Below are positions 53,060 to 61,938 of a stretch of 64,000 nucleotides of DNA, piece by piece. A model generated the notes under the pieces. It searched no databases. It saw only the letters and a list, made by a program, of their open reading frames with translations, and was not told where the DNA came from. The number at the start of each line of letters is the position of its first letter. Within the stretch, counting starts at the first letter, position 1. Location: positions 248,001 to 312,000 of the forward strand of contig NZ_JAFCKP010000006.1 in assembly GCF_018130245.1 (NCBI RefSeq), in the 5' to 3' direction. The translations under genes were made by a program, and so were the position numbers. The stretch comes from Bradyrhizobium sp. SZCCT0231 (lineage in GTDB: Bacteria > Pseudomonadota > Alphaproteobacteria > Rhizobiales > Xanthobacteraceae).

Positions 53060-53713
53060 TCAATCCAAGTCGGGGGCGTGGTCGGTCACGGGCATGTTAG
53101 CAGCCCCGTGGGCGACCATAAGCTCGATACCAGCCTGGCGCAGCACGCGGCTCGGCTTCAAGCGCCCGTAAGCACCCCGCTCGTTGCGTGCGCCGTGCAC
53201 CAGCAACAGCAGCTTATCTGCGAGCTCGATGGGATCGCGCAAGCCCGCGGCCCGACACAATCCGACCACCCGCCGCCGCTCCGCCTGCCAATGTTCTTCG
53301 ATCTCCCTCAGCAGCGGATGCTGCTGCTTGCGAGGCTCAAACAATTCCGCCGCTGTGCGCGAGAGCAACACTCGCGGCTCCATCATATAGCCGATTTGAT
53401 CCTCTTCGAAGGCAAGCCACCACCGCAGCTGTGATGCGGGATCGTTCGGATACTCCGCGGCGAGACCGCGCCAGTATTCCTCGCATTCCGCGATCAACGA
53501 TTTGATGAAACGAGCCACCAACGGATCACCATTGCCGAAATACCTGACCAAGGTGTCCATGTTCGTATGCGCCTCGTGAGCGATCAAGCTTGGTGCGACC
53601 CTGATCCCGAGCAGCCGAAACAGCTTGTCGGCAGTCTCGATCAAGCGCTCCTTGGCGGGCTTTTCGAACTGGGAAGCAGGCGGCTGTACCTTTTTGGGAA
53701 GCTGCTGCATCAA
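53060..53713 (-). CDS. TetR-like transcriptional regulator
   Basis: A 217-residue protein with a TetR-like HTH (RLIETADKLFRLLGIRVAPS, then NMDTLVRYFGNGDPLVARFI) and an all-helical C-terminal half. The HTH is less canonical than those of the other TetR proteins here. It heads the operon with the hypothetical gene and the methyltransferase and may control them. An inverted repeat lies immediately before its start. Confidence 0.8.
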   Translation of the reverse strand: MMQQLPKKVQPPASQFEKPAKERLIETADKLFRLLGIRVAPSLIAHEAHTNMDTLVRYFGNGDPLVARFIKSLIAECEEYWRGLAAEYPNDPASQLRWWLAFEEDQIGYMMEPRVLLSRTAAELFEPRKQQHPLLREIEEHWQAERRRVVGLCRAAGLRDPIELADKLLLLVHGARNERGAYGRLKPSRVLRQAGIELMVAHGAANMPVTDHAPDLD

Positions 53714-53714
53714 A

Positions 53715-53741
53715 TTGGCTCCTCAATCATGTATGAGCCAA
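53715..53741. promoter_or_regulatory. TTGGCTC-N13-GAGCCAA inverted repeat before the TetR-like gene
   Basis: Perfect 7-bp arms at 53715-53721 and 53735-53741 lie directly against the start codon, overlapping the ribosome site. This is a candidate autoregulatory operator for the TetR-like protein. Confidence 0.5.
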
Positions 53742-54158
53742 CTATAGCATAACTTGTGCCAGTCCCGCCCCTACCCGCGGGGCTCCAGGCGAGTTATCCC
53801 TGCGCAGCCTCGGGCCCCCTTGCACGAGAACCACGATCCTTATTCGCCCCGGCACACCGCTAAGGCATTGTCTTTATTGATTGTTCTTGGGCGGAATTCG
53901 GCGAGCGCGCCGCAAAGCCCTGGGTTCTGCGCGCGATTTAAAGGATTTCGGACCTGTCGGAGTGCGGAGAGGACGCAAATCTCCTCCACGGCCTTCCCTG
54001 GGCCTTGGAGGGGCTATCGACTTCTCTGCTCTTTTTCGCCTCGCGCGATCGTCCGCAGGGCTACAGGCCTGAACTCAAGCTTTAGCCGTCATCGAGAGAA
54101 CGAGCGGCCTCGCCAACCGAACTCCGGATCGCTGGCCGCTCTTCTCTCTGGCGCCGCC
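53742..54158. other. 417-bp intergenic region without a supported gene
   Basis: No open frame with recognisable domains is seen on either strand. Base composition is similar to the flanks. It may hold the promoter of the TetR-like operon. Confidence 0.35.
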
Positions 54159-54674
54159 CTAGCCGAACAGCCTGGCGAGCAGCTCATCCGCGCTATCGAC
54201 CTGCTCGAAGCAGGTCTTGCCGAGGTCGCGGTGCATTGGGCGTTCGAGCTTCTGGCCGTTGCTGTCCGCGCGCGTATGCCGGCTGACCTTCGAGCCCAGA
54301 TCCGGCAGCCGCGCTCCCGGCTGGCCGCCGAACCAGAAGTAGCGCTCGAATGCCAGCGTGCGCTGGTCGACCTCGAGCCAAATCACGCAGCCGCTGGGCT
54401 TTTCGAGCAGCCGGGTGCTGACCGTCACGTGCCGGACGCTGGAGCCGGCAAAGGTCGACTTCAGCTGGACGTGCCGGAGGATCCCGTTGGCTTCCAGCAC
54501 GATGTCGTAGCCGCCCCGGTCCACCTCGCTCGTGAGCACCTCGATGTCGTGGCGGCCCTGCTGCCAGCGTGCGGCCATGAGCTGCCCGAGAAGAAGATGG
54601 AGGAGCGCCTGCTCCCGAATGTTCGAGGCGCGAGAGTGGGATGTCGTCGAATCCTGATGCAGTTCAGTGAGCAT
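54159..54674 (-). CDS. Possible PD-(D/E)XK-like nuclease-fold protein
   Basis: A 171-residue protein starting at 54674, where AAGGAGACTCACA gives a strong ribosome site. The core reads EVDRGGYDIVLEANG then RHVQLKST, which fits the D...(E/Q)xK pattern of the PD-(D/E)XK fold. Flanking helices (REQALLHLLLGQLMAARW) are typical of uncharacterised restriction-like proteins. Catalytic activity is not proven, since the Lys partner is preceded by Gln rather than Glu. It is divergent from an XRE regulator with twin operators between. Confidence 0.6.
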   Translation of the reverse strand: MLTELHQDSTTSHSRASNIREQALLHLLLGQLMAARWQQGRHDIEVLTSEVDRGGYDIVLEANGILRHVQLKSTFAGSSVRHVTVSTRLLEKPSGCVIWLEVDQRTLAFERYFWFGGQPGARLPDLGSKVSRHTRADSNGQKLERPMHRDLGKTCFEQVDSADELLARLFG

Positions 54675-54785
54675 TGTGAGTCTCCTTTTGGGGTTAGTCA
54701 TACCCCGCCATTGCGCTCCGCTGACCGCACAAGTCCAGCACAACCGAGCGCCTCGCCAACCAGCTTCGCACCTGAGGGTTAATTC

Positions 54786-54817
54786 TATCCTGTTTTGGGA
54801 TAATCCCGTTCTAGGAT
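54786..54817. promoter_or_regulatory. Twin ATCC-N7-GGAT operators between divergent genes
   Basis: TATCCTGTTTTGGGATA (54786-54802) and ATCCCGTTCTAGGAT (54803-54817) are two adjacent inverted repeats with centres 16 bp apart. They lie in the 182-bp gap between the nuclease-like and XRE genes, 40 bp before the latter. This is the layout of an XRE-type repressor controlling both promoters. Confidence 0.75.
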
Positions 54818-54856
54818 CAGATTGGCTGCCGCCGAATCGAAACGCGCCCGGCGGCC

Positions 54857-55102
54857 ATGGAAAAATCCCTCAAATCCGCCGAATATGCCCGCCTGATCGC
54901 CCTGCTTGTCGCAACGCGACATAAAGCCGGTATCCGTCAGCAGGCGCTCGCCAAGAAGCTCCGCAAACCGCAATCTTTCATAGCCAAGTACGAAGGTGGC
55001 GAGCGGCGCCTTGACGTCATCGAGTTCATCACCATTGCCGAGGCGCTTGGGGCTGACCCGCTGAAACTGCTTCGGCGATGGATGCGCGACAGAAAACAAT
55101 AG
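54857..55102 (+). CDS. XRE family helix-turn-helix regulator
   Basis: An 81-residue protein made of a single HTH_3 domain: RLIALLVATRHKAGIRQQAL, then AKKLRKPQSFIAKYEGGERR, with DVIEFITIAEAL closing it. It probably represses its own promoter and that of the divergent nuclease-like gene. It resembles small controller proteins of restriction or island modules in size and layout. Confidence 0.88.
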   Translation: MEKSLKSAEYARLIALLVATRHKAGIRQQALAKKLRKPQSFIAKYEGGERRLDVIEFITIAEALGADPLKLLRRWMRDRKQ

Positions 55103-55379
55103 AAGTGGGCTTTTGCTCTCGCCGAACCCGGGCGGGCTTCATCACTGGTCGGCTTGTCGGACCAAACCGGAAGTGGCTGATCCGCAGTCAAACCGACGCG
55201 GTTGACCCTTAGCGGACGAGGCTTTGCACCAGCTTCCCGGAGGCTCCCACACCAGGCACGCAGCTCACGTCCATGCTGCCGAGGACAAGCTTTGACCTGG
55301 AGCGGACTCGTCAGGACAAGATCGCGTTCTCTAAACAGCTCGCGACCTCGATTTTGTGCGCGGAAACCTGAGATCAACA
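55103..55379. other. 277-bp region between XRE gene and glycosyltransferase remnant
   Basis: No gene or repeat is recognised. Confidence 0.35.
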
Positions 55380-55840
55380 TCACGCGCGCGTGGCGGCCAG
55401 CTCTTCGAGAAGCCCTACGGTGGTCGTCAGGCTTCGGCCCGGCGGCGTTATTTGATTGGCCACCTCGCGCGCCCGAGTGGCGCATCCTAACTCCAGAACA
55501 GTCCGGAGGTCATGGCGAAGGGTCGCTTGCGTCGTTGCGGAGAAACGACGCGAGGTACCGACACCCAGGCGTTTGATCCATGTCGCCTATACCGGCTGGT
55601 CGGCACCGATGCAGAGGCTGCGCAACTTGAACCAATCCTGGAAAACCTCCGCCTCGAGCTGGCGTTGGGAATCGGGGCCGTAAGAATTCACCGGACATAG
55701 ACCGGCCGACTCGGCAAACCGTACGAGATTGGGAGGTACGGCCATGCTGACGTCGCGACCGTGGCGCTGCCAGCTCACGGGCAACCGCAGCCGCAGGCTC
55801 ATGCCTCTCGTGTACCGTGAACTGCAATGGCAAACTTAAT
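55380..55840 (-). pseudogene. Decayed UGT-like (GT1/GT28) glycosyltransferase with internal deletion
   Basis: On the minus strand from about 55840 one frame reads [10 protein letters not shown], the second [11 protein letters not shown] and a third [20 protein letters not shown] then [16 protein letters not shown]. Together these give the N-terminus of a UGT-type glycosyltransferase with two frameshifts. From about 55583 the frame WIKRLGVGTSRRFS, ATRAREVANQITPPG, LTTTVGLLEELA runs to a stop at 55380-55382, matching the family C-terminus. About 300 middle residues are missing and no start codon remains. Confidence 0.75.
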
Positions 55841-56066
55841 GGTCCCGCTCCGGTTTTTCGCGGCGTCGAGTTATGGCGATCGCGTCGTTGCGGGGCCCCC
55901 ATCGGCTACGCTTCGTCTTAAGAAGATTTGGAGAATACGAAATCATGGATGTCAAGGGCGGCCCTTCATGCTAATTGACAGTGGTCAAGCGCATGGCTTA
56001 CGGCTTTCTCAATAGATATTTTGTTCAAAGTCTGCGCTGTTTTGTTCGGAAATCCATGATCAAACC

Positions 56067-57314
56067 ATGACTTTGCCCCAGGCCCTGAGCGACGGCGCAC
56101 CCGACGCCTCCGATTTGTCCGCGCTTGCAATCGACCGTAGCGCCGGCTCGCGGCGTCGCAGACAATTCCGCCGCATCCTGGGGCGCATCCTTTTCCTCGC
56201 CCTGCTTGTCGGCATTGGAGGCGCGACATGGGTGTGGCGCCAGCATGCGCAGATCGTCGTCGAGACGGCGGTCGTCTACTCCGTCTATCCGTCACAGGCG
56301 CTGACGCTGCTGAACGCGACCGGATACGTCGTTGCGCAACGCAAGGCCTCCGTCGCCTCGAAGGCCACCGGCCGTCTCGAATGGCTGGGTGTGCTCGAAG
56401 GCAGCAAGGTGCACGAAGGTGAGGTGATCGCCCGGCTCGAGAGCAGCGACACGGTGGCGGTGCGCGACCAGGCCGCCGCCAACGTGCAGGTTGCGGAAGC
56501 CAACCTGGCACAGGGGCGGGCGGAGCTCACGCAGGCGGAAATCGCTTTCAAGCGCTCCGAGGCCCTTGGCGAGAAGAACATCATCAGCGAATCGACCCGT
56601 GAAAGCGCCGAGGCACGCCTCGCCAAGGCGCGTGCTGCGTTTGCCGGATATGGGGCCGCCATCGCCGCGGCGCAGGCCAATCTCCGCGCCTCCGAAGTTT
56701 CAGTCGGGCAGACTCAGATCCGAGCGCCCTTCGACGGCGTCGTCCTCACGCGGCACGCCAACGTCGGCGACACGATCACACCGTTCTCGCAGGCTGTCGA
56801 CACCAAAGGCGCGGTCGTCACAATTGCCGACATGGACTCGCTGGAAGTGGAAGCCGACGTGGCGGAGTCGTCGTATCTGAGCATCCACGTGGGGCAACCG
56901 GTCGAGATCCAGCTGGATGCGATCCCCGGCGAGCGTTTCGAGGGCGTGGTCAGCCGGATGGTGCCGACCGTGGATCGTGCCAAGGCGTCAACCCTCGTGA
57001 AAGTCCGGTTCGTGCAGCGCGACCCGAGGATGCTTCCGGACATGAGCGCCAAGGTGGCGTTCCTCGAACGTGAAGTAACGGAGAAAGAGCGCAAGCCTGT
57101 TCTTGCAGTGCCAATGGCGGCCATCTTCGAACTCGAGGGGCGACCGCATGTCTACGTCGCCGAGGATGGCAAGGCCCGCCTGCGCAGCGTTGATGTCGGC
57201 GCGAAGGTAGGCGACCAGATCGAGGTCCGCGACCTCAAGGCAGGCACGCGCGTCGTGGTCCGGCCGCTGGAAGATCTCGTCGACGGGCGCGCAGTGAAGC
57301 AGGCCACGAAGTGA
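56067..57314 (+). CDS. Periplasmic adaptor (HlyD/MacA-like) of an ABC exporter
   Basis: A 415-residue membrane fusion protein. It has one N-terminal membrane segment (ILFLALLVGIGGATWVW), a lipoyl/barrel-sandwich motif (SKATGRLEWLGVLEGSKVHE), a helical hairpin (about 120-215), and beta-barrel plus membrane-proximal domains. The motif GQTQIRAPFDGVVLTRHANV is typical. Its last four bases overlap the ATPase GTG start. It links the inner membrane exporter to an outer membrane factor, not encoded here. Confidence 0.92.
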   Translation: MTLPQALSDGAPDASDLSALAIDRSAGSRRRRQFRRILGRILFLALLVGIGGATWVWRQHAQIVVETAVVYSVYPSQALTLLNATGYVVAQRKASVASKATGRLEWLGVLEGSKVHEGEVIARLESSDTVAVRDQAAANVQVAEANLAQGRAELTQAEIAFKRSEALGEKNIISESTRESAEARLAKARAAFAGYGAAIAAAQANLRASEVSVGQTQIRAPFDGVVLTRHANVGDTITPFSQAVDTKGAVVTIADMDSLEVEADVAESSYLSIHVGQPVEIQLDAIPGERFEGVVSRMVPTVDRAKASTLVKVRFVQRDPRMLPDMSAKVAFLEREVTEKERKPVLAVPMAAIFELEGRPHVYVAEDGKARLRSVDVGAKVGDQIEVRDLKAGTRVVVRPLEDLVDGRAVKQATK

Positions 57315-58042
57315 CCGTACTCCGCATCTCCGACCGGCCCGCCGGAGAGGACGTGCTGATCGCGCTGAGCGACGTAAGCAAGAGCTACCGACGCGGCGCG
57401 CAGATCGTCCCGGTCCTCTCCGGACTCACCTTCGACATCCGTCGCAAGGAGTTCCTCGCGCTGATGGGTCCGTCGGGGTCGGGCAAATCGACAATGCTCA
57501 ACCTGATCGCCGGCATCGACAGTCCTGACCAGGGCTCGATCAAGGTGGGGGGCGAGGACATCACGCTGCTTCCGGAAGCCGAACTCGCCGACTGGCGCGC
57601 GGCGAACGTGGGCTTCATCTTCCAGTTCTACAATTTGATGCCCGTGCTCACGGCGCTCGAGAACGTCGAGCTACCTCTCACGCTCACCAGCCTGGGGCGG
57701 CGCGACCGCCGGGACCGCGCGCAACTCGCGCTCAGCCTGGTCGGCCTCAGCGATCGCGTCAAGCATTTGCCCTCCGAACTCTCGGGCGGACAGCAGCAGC
57801 GCGTGGCCATCGCGCGTGCGATCGTCACCGACCCCACGGTGCTGGTGGCGGACGAGCCGACGGGCGACCTCGACCGGCAGTCGGCGAAGGAGGTGCTCGA
57901 GATCATGCAGCGGCTGAACCGCGACATGGGCAAGACGATCGTGATGGTCACACATGATCACCGCGCAGCCGCGCATGCCAAGCGCATCATGAGTCTGGAG
58001 AAGGGCGATCTTTCCTATCTGGTGGAGCAGCGCCTTGAGTGA
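57311..58042 (+). CDS. MacB/LolD-type ABC transporter ATPase
   Basis: A 243-residue ATPase with Walker [10 protein letters not shown] (53-61), Q-loop [20 protein letters not shown], signature [10 protein letters not shown], Walker [13 protein letters not shown] and H-loop VTHD. This subgroup drives FtsX-type permeases. It starts with GTG inside the adaptor stop (GTGA overlap) and is followed 9 bp later by the first permease. Confidence 0.96.
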   Translation: MTVLRISDRPAGEDVLIALSDVSKSYRRGAQIVPVLSGLTFDIRRKEFLALMGPSGSGKSTMLNLIAGIDSPDQGSIKVGGEDITLLPEAELADWRAANVGFIFQFYNLMPVLTALENVELPLTLTSLGRRDRRDRAQLALSLVGLSDRVKHLPSELSGGQQQRVAIARAIVTDPTVLVADEPTGDLDRQSAKEVLEIMQRLNRDMGKTIVMVTHDHRAAAHAKRIMSLEKGDLSYLVEQRLE

Positions 58043-58051
58043 GCGCCGGTC

Positions 58052-59212
58052 ATGAACCAGTGGCTTACGCTCGTGGCCCGCAACGTCTTGCGTCACCGGC
58101 TCCGCACGTCCCTGACGCTCGTCGGGCTCATCGTCGCGATCCTCGCTTTCGGCGTGCTCCAGACCGTCGTCAAGACTTGGTACGCGGGGGTGGATGGCGC
58201 GGTTCCCTCGCGGCTGTTGACCCGCAACGCCATCTCCTTTGCGCTGCCGCTGCCGAAATCCTATCAAAAGCGCATCAGCGCCGTCGAAGGCGTGCGGCGG
58301 GTCACCCACGTGAACTGGTTCGGCGGCATCTACAAGGATCCGAAGAACTTCTTTCCCCAGTTTGCGATCGATGCCGCGAGCTATCTCGATGTGTTCCCCG
58401 AGATCCTGGTTCCGGACGAGGTGCGTCGCGCCTTCCTGCACGAGCGCCGCGGCGCGATTGTCGGGCGCAAGCTCGCCAAACGCTACGGCTTCAAGTCGGG
58501 CGACGTGATCCAGTTGCGCGGGACCGTGTTCCCCGGCAATTGGGAGTTTCTGATCTGCGGCGTCTTCGACGGCAGGGATCCCAAAACCGACACGTCGCAG
58601 CTGTTCTTCCGCTGGGACTACCTGAACGAAACACTGCGTGTGCGCTCCAAGGCACAAGCCGACCAGGTGGGGGTGTTCGCCGTGGACGTCGTCAGCCTGG
58701 ATAGCGTCGCGGACGTCAGTCAGGCCATCGACGAAGTGTTTCGAAACTCGCTTGCCGAGACGCTCACCGAGACCGAGCGCTCTTTCCAGATCGGCTTCGT
58801 GAAGCAGACCGAGGCGATCCTCATTTCCATTCGTGTCGTCTCCTTCGTGGTGATCTTCATCATCCTGGCGGTCATGGCGAACACCATGGCCATGACGGCC
58901 CGCGAGCGGCTTCGCGAATACGCCACTCTGAAAGCCATCGGCTTCAGCCCCGGCTACGTGGCGCGATTGATCCTTGGGGAATCCGTCCTGATCGCCTCGA
59001 TCGGCGGTGCGATCGGCATCGGGCTCACACCCCCGGTCGCCGCGCGCCTTGCCGAACTCTCCGCCACGCTGTTCCCGACGCTGATCGTGAGCCTCAACAC
59101 GGTCATGTTGCAGGCACTTGCAGCGGTGGTGGTCGGGGTTCTCGCTGCGATCCTGCCGATGCGCAGGGCAGCCCGCGTCAGGATCGTCGACGGTCTTCGG
59201 GCGTTGGGCTGA
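58052..59212 (+). CDS. FtsX/MacB-type ABC permease
   Basis: A 386-residue permease: N-terminal membrane segment (LTLVGLIVAILAFGVLQTVV), a large periplasmic domain (residues 45-265), then three C-terminal segments (RVVSFVVIFIILAVMANTMA, then the FtsX motif RERLREYATLKAIGFSPGYV). Layout matches one half of a MacB/LolC-E transporter. It is followed 2 bp later by the second permease. Confidence 0.92.
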   Translation: MNQWLTLVARNVLRHRLRTSLTLVGLIVAILAFGVLQTVVKTWYAGVDGAVPSRLLTRNAISFALPLPKSYQKRISAVEGVRRVTHVNWFGGIYKDPKNFFPQFAIDAASYLDVFPEILVPDEVRRAFLHERRGAIVGRKLAKRYGFKSGDVIQLRGTVFPGNWEFLICGVFDGRDPKTDTSQLFFRWDYLNETLRVRSKAQADQVGVFAVDVVSLDSVADVSQAIDEVFRNSLAETLTETERSFQIGFVKQTEAILISIRVVSFVVIFIILAVMANTMAMTARERLREYATLKAIGFSPGYVARLILGESVLIASIGGAIGIGLTPPVAARLAELSATLFPTLIVSLNTVMLQALAAVVVGVLAAILPMRRAARVRIVDGLRALG

Positions 59213-59214
59213 CC

Positions 59215-60381
59215 ATGCCGCTGCTGCTCTCCTACAGCTTGCGAAACCTGCAGGAGCGCAAGCTCACCAACTTGCTCACCGCGACAGGCATGGCTCTCGT
59301 GGTGTTCGTCTACGCCGCCGTGCTCATGCTCGACTCCGGACTGAAGCAGACGCTCGTCGCGACCGGCGAAGACACCAACGTTATCTTCGTGCGCCGCTCC
59401 GCGGAAGTCGAGATCCAGAGCCTGATCGACCGCCGGCAGGCCAGGATCATCGAAAGCCAACCGGAAATCGTCATCGGAGCCGAAGGAGCGCCGCTCGTAT
59501 CGAAGGAAGTGGCGGTCCTGATCGCGCAGCCAAGGCGCAAGACCAAGCAGGCGAGCAACCTCCTGATCCGCGGGATCGGTCCGGCCGCCTTTGCCGTGCG
59601 CCCGCACGTGCAGATCGTCGAAGGACGCATGTTTCGTCCTGGATCGAACGAGATCGTCATTGGCCGCGCCCTCGCGGGACGTTTCGAAGACGTGGAGATC
59701 GGATCGAGTCTGCGGTTTGCTCAGCGGGAATGGAGGATCGTAGGCCGGTTCGACGCGGGCGGCAGCGGGTTCGATTCCGAGATATGGGGCGACAGCGAGC
59801 AGCTCGTGCAATCGTTCCGGCGCGACTTTTTCTCGTCCATCACGGTGCGGCTCGCTGATCGTTCCGGCTTCGACGCCCTCAAGGCGCGCCTCGAAGCCGA
59901 TCCCCGCCTTACCATCGAGGCCAAGCGCGAGCGCATCTTCTATGAGGAGCAGTCACGCCTGCTCTCCGGTTTCATCCAGATTCTCGGGCTCACGCTCTCG
60001 GTGATGTTCTCGCTCGGCGCTGTCATCGGCGCGACGATTACGATGTACGCGGCCGTGGCCAGCCGCATGATGGAAATAGGAGTGCTGCGTGCGCTCGGAT
60101 TTCGACGCTCGCGAATCCTGATTGCATTCCTCGTAGAGGCGTTGCTGCTCGCGCTGATCGGCTGGACCGTTGGAATTTTGTTCGCATCACTGATGACACA
60201 GGTGAAAATCACGACGCTCAACTGGACGTCGCTGTCCGAGCTCGCATTTCGCTTTGTGCTGACGCCCGAGATCGTGCTGCGCTCGCTCGTCTTCGCCCTC
60301 GTGATGGGCTTTCTCGGCGGTTTCCTGCCGGCCGTGCGGGCCGCCCGCATGAAGATCGTCGACGCGCTACGCGTCGCATGA
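59215..60381 (+). CDS. FtsX/MacB-type ABC permease
   Basis: A 388-residue permease of the same layout as its neighbour: an N-terminal segment (TNLLTATGMALVVFVYAAVL), a periplasmic domain (about 40-260), and a C-terminal FtsX core (MYAAVASRMMEIGVLRALGF, then FLVEALLLALIGWTVGILF). The two permeases likely form a heterodimer. The operon ends here and converges on the condensation-like genes 58 bp away. Confidence 0.92.
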   Translation: MPLLLSYSLRNLQERKLTNLLTATGMALVVFVYAAVLMLDSGLKQTLVATGEDTNVIFVRRSAEVEIQSLIDRRQARIIESQPEIVIGAEGAPLVSKEVAVLIAQPRRKTKQASNLLIRGIGPAAFAVRPHVQIVEGRMFRPGSNEIVIGRALAGRFEDVEIGSSLRFAQREWRIVGRFDAGGSGFDSEIWGDSEQLVQSFRRDFFSSITVRLADRSGFDALKARLEADPRLTIEAKRERIFYEEQSRLLSGFIQILGLTLSVMFSLGAVIGATITMYAAVASRMMEIGVLRALGFRRSRILIAFLVEALLLALIGWTVGILFASLMTQVKITTLNWTSLSELAFRFVLTPEIVLRSLVFALVMGFLGGFLPAVRAARMKIVDALRVA

Positions 60382-60439
60382 GCGCCCTCCCGCTCTTCAT
60401 CCTGATCGTGGCTCGATATTCGTTATTGATCGGCTCTCG

Positions 60440-61891
60440 TCAACTCACAGTCGCGCACAGGCACATATCCGAGAGCGCAGCGCGCACAAATGGCGCCAAC
60501 TGAGCGCGGGTCGTTACGCGGTCTGGCCCGTATCCCTGCACGGTTGCGAATAGCCGCTCGCCGACGCGGTAACACGGGATGAACAGCAGGCCACCCAGCC
60601 GTTCGAGCTCGGAAGCCGTATAGCGCTCCAGCAGAGAAATCTGCAGAAGCGATGCCTCGCCGCAGGGGCGGTTCACGTCCAGCGGCAATTCGCCGATCAG
60701 GCTGCAGCCAACGGGAAGATCCGCACCAAGCGCCTCCCGCTCCAGACGGCGCGCCAGCCACAGGGGCACATAGGGGATCAGCGGAAGCAGCGGCGACACG
60801 TCATCGCCGTTCCGGATCAGCGAGGCCAGTGCAGCCTTGATATCCCGCTGCAAGGCCTGCGGATCGTTGCGGCAAGTATCGGGGTCCACCATCACGGTGA
60901 TCGCCCGCAGCGCGTTGCCTCGTCGGTCGCCGGAATGGCGGTCGCTGACCGGCAGCACCAGCTTCACGCGTCCTGACGCGTCCACGCGGCCTATCTGGGA
61001 AGCGAGCCGTGCCACGAATGCCATGATCAGCGTGTTGCTGGTAACGCCCAGATCGGACGCGCGCCGTTGGCACGCCCCTGCGTCCATCACCACCTGCACG
61101 AGCGGCACGTCCACTGCCGGCTCCAAGCAATTCCGGCTGCTTGGCGCGCGGGAGCGCGGGCGCGGCAAGCCCGCCCTCCCCCTGCGCGCCCGCCGCACGA
61201 GAGCCACCACGGCGCGCCAAACGCCAGGCAAGGCGCGCAGGCTCTCGACGCTGTCGCTCGCCAGCATCGCTGGAGACCATCGCCCGGACGGGGCGGTGAA
61301 CCCGTAGTCGACGCGTCGCCCAGCCACCGCGTCGGCGATGGCCTGGCCGGCGGCTTGCATGTCAGCGATCGTGTGCGACACCAACATTGTCAGCGCGCAG
61401 CCACCGCCCTCCAGCGCCTGGACTACCAGGCGCCAGCCAGGTCCGCGCTCGGGATCGACCGGCAGATCGAGCAGCAGACGCCGCAAATTGTGGAGAGACT
61501 CGTCGGGCAACGGGTTGCGAAGCCACATCACAGGGCCTGGCGCAGGGTTCTCCACCCAACGGTGCCGCCCCCAAGGCAATGGTGAACGCTGCAGCCGGCG
61601 CCCCAGCAACCCCCGTGTGAGCCGCTCGCTGAACTGCGTCACGGCGGCTTCATCGATCGCCTCAGGATAGATCCAGGTGATATGCAACACCGGCCCGCGT
61701 CCGAGCGCCCGCAATCCGACGAATGAGGCCTGGTCCATATAGCACAGAACGTCGTCCGCCCCGGCATCTAGGTCGCTCGCGCCGCCGCGCCGTCCGAGCC
61801 GTTTGTTGGCCGGCGAAGAGCTCACCCCCCACGCCCCCTGTCTTCTTGCTGCACGATGTGACCGCTGCCCGTTCAAAAGTTGGTCTTCCAT
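60440..61891 (-). CDS. Condensation/acyltransferase-like protein (WS/DGAT, PapA type)
   Basis: About 483 residues from the ATG at 61891; the frame extends upstream over the preceding gene. Near residue 103 is SPLPWGRHRWV, shared with its upstream paralogue. The catalytic-type loop is VSHTIADMQ (H173, D177), where the family HHxxxDG is reduced to HxxxDM. The C-terminal half has SLIGELPLDVNRPCG. Such enzymes transfer an acyl group from CoA or a carrier protein to an alcohol or amine. Activity may be altered by the missing Gly. Confidence 0.7.
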   Translation of the reverse strand: MEDQLLNGQRSHRAARRQGAWGVSSSPANKRLGRRGGASDLDAGADDVLCYMDQASFVGLRALGRGPVLHITWIYPEAIDEAAVTQFSERLTRGLLGRRLQRSPLPWGRHRWVENPAPGPVMWLRNPLPDESLHNLRRLLLDLPVDPERGPGWRLVVQALEGGGCALTMLVSHTIADMQAAGQAIADAVAGRRVDYGFTAPSGRWSPAMLASDSVESLRALPGVWRAVVALVRRARRGRAGLPRPRSRAPSSRNCLEPAVDVPLVQVVMDAGACQRRASDLGVTSNTLIMAFVARLASQIGRVDASGRVKLVLPVSDRHSGDRRGNALRAITVMVDPDTCRNDPQALQRDIKAALASLIRNGDDVSPLLPLIPYVPLWLARRLEREALGADLPVGCSLIGELPLDVNRPCGEASLLQISLLERYTASELERLGGLLFIPCYRVGERLFATVQGYGPDRVTTRAQLAPFVRAALSDMCLCATVS

Positions 61892-61938
61892 TGATACAGA
61901 ATTCACATGCAATAGCCGGCTTCGTTCACGTACCGGGA

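Noticed and set aside
53754-54782. 342-residue plus-strand frame
   Set aside because: Antisense to the nuclease-like gene, which has a strong ribosome site and a plausible fold.
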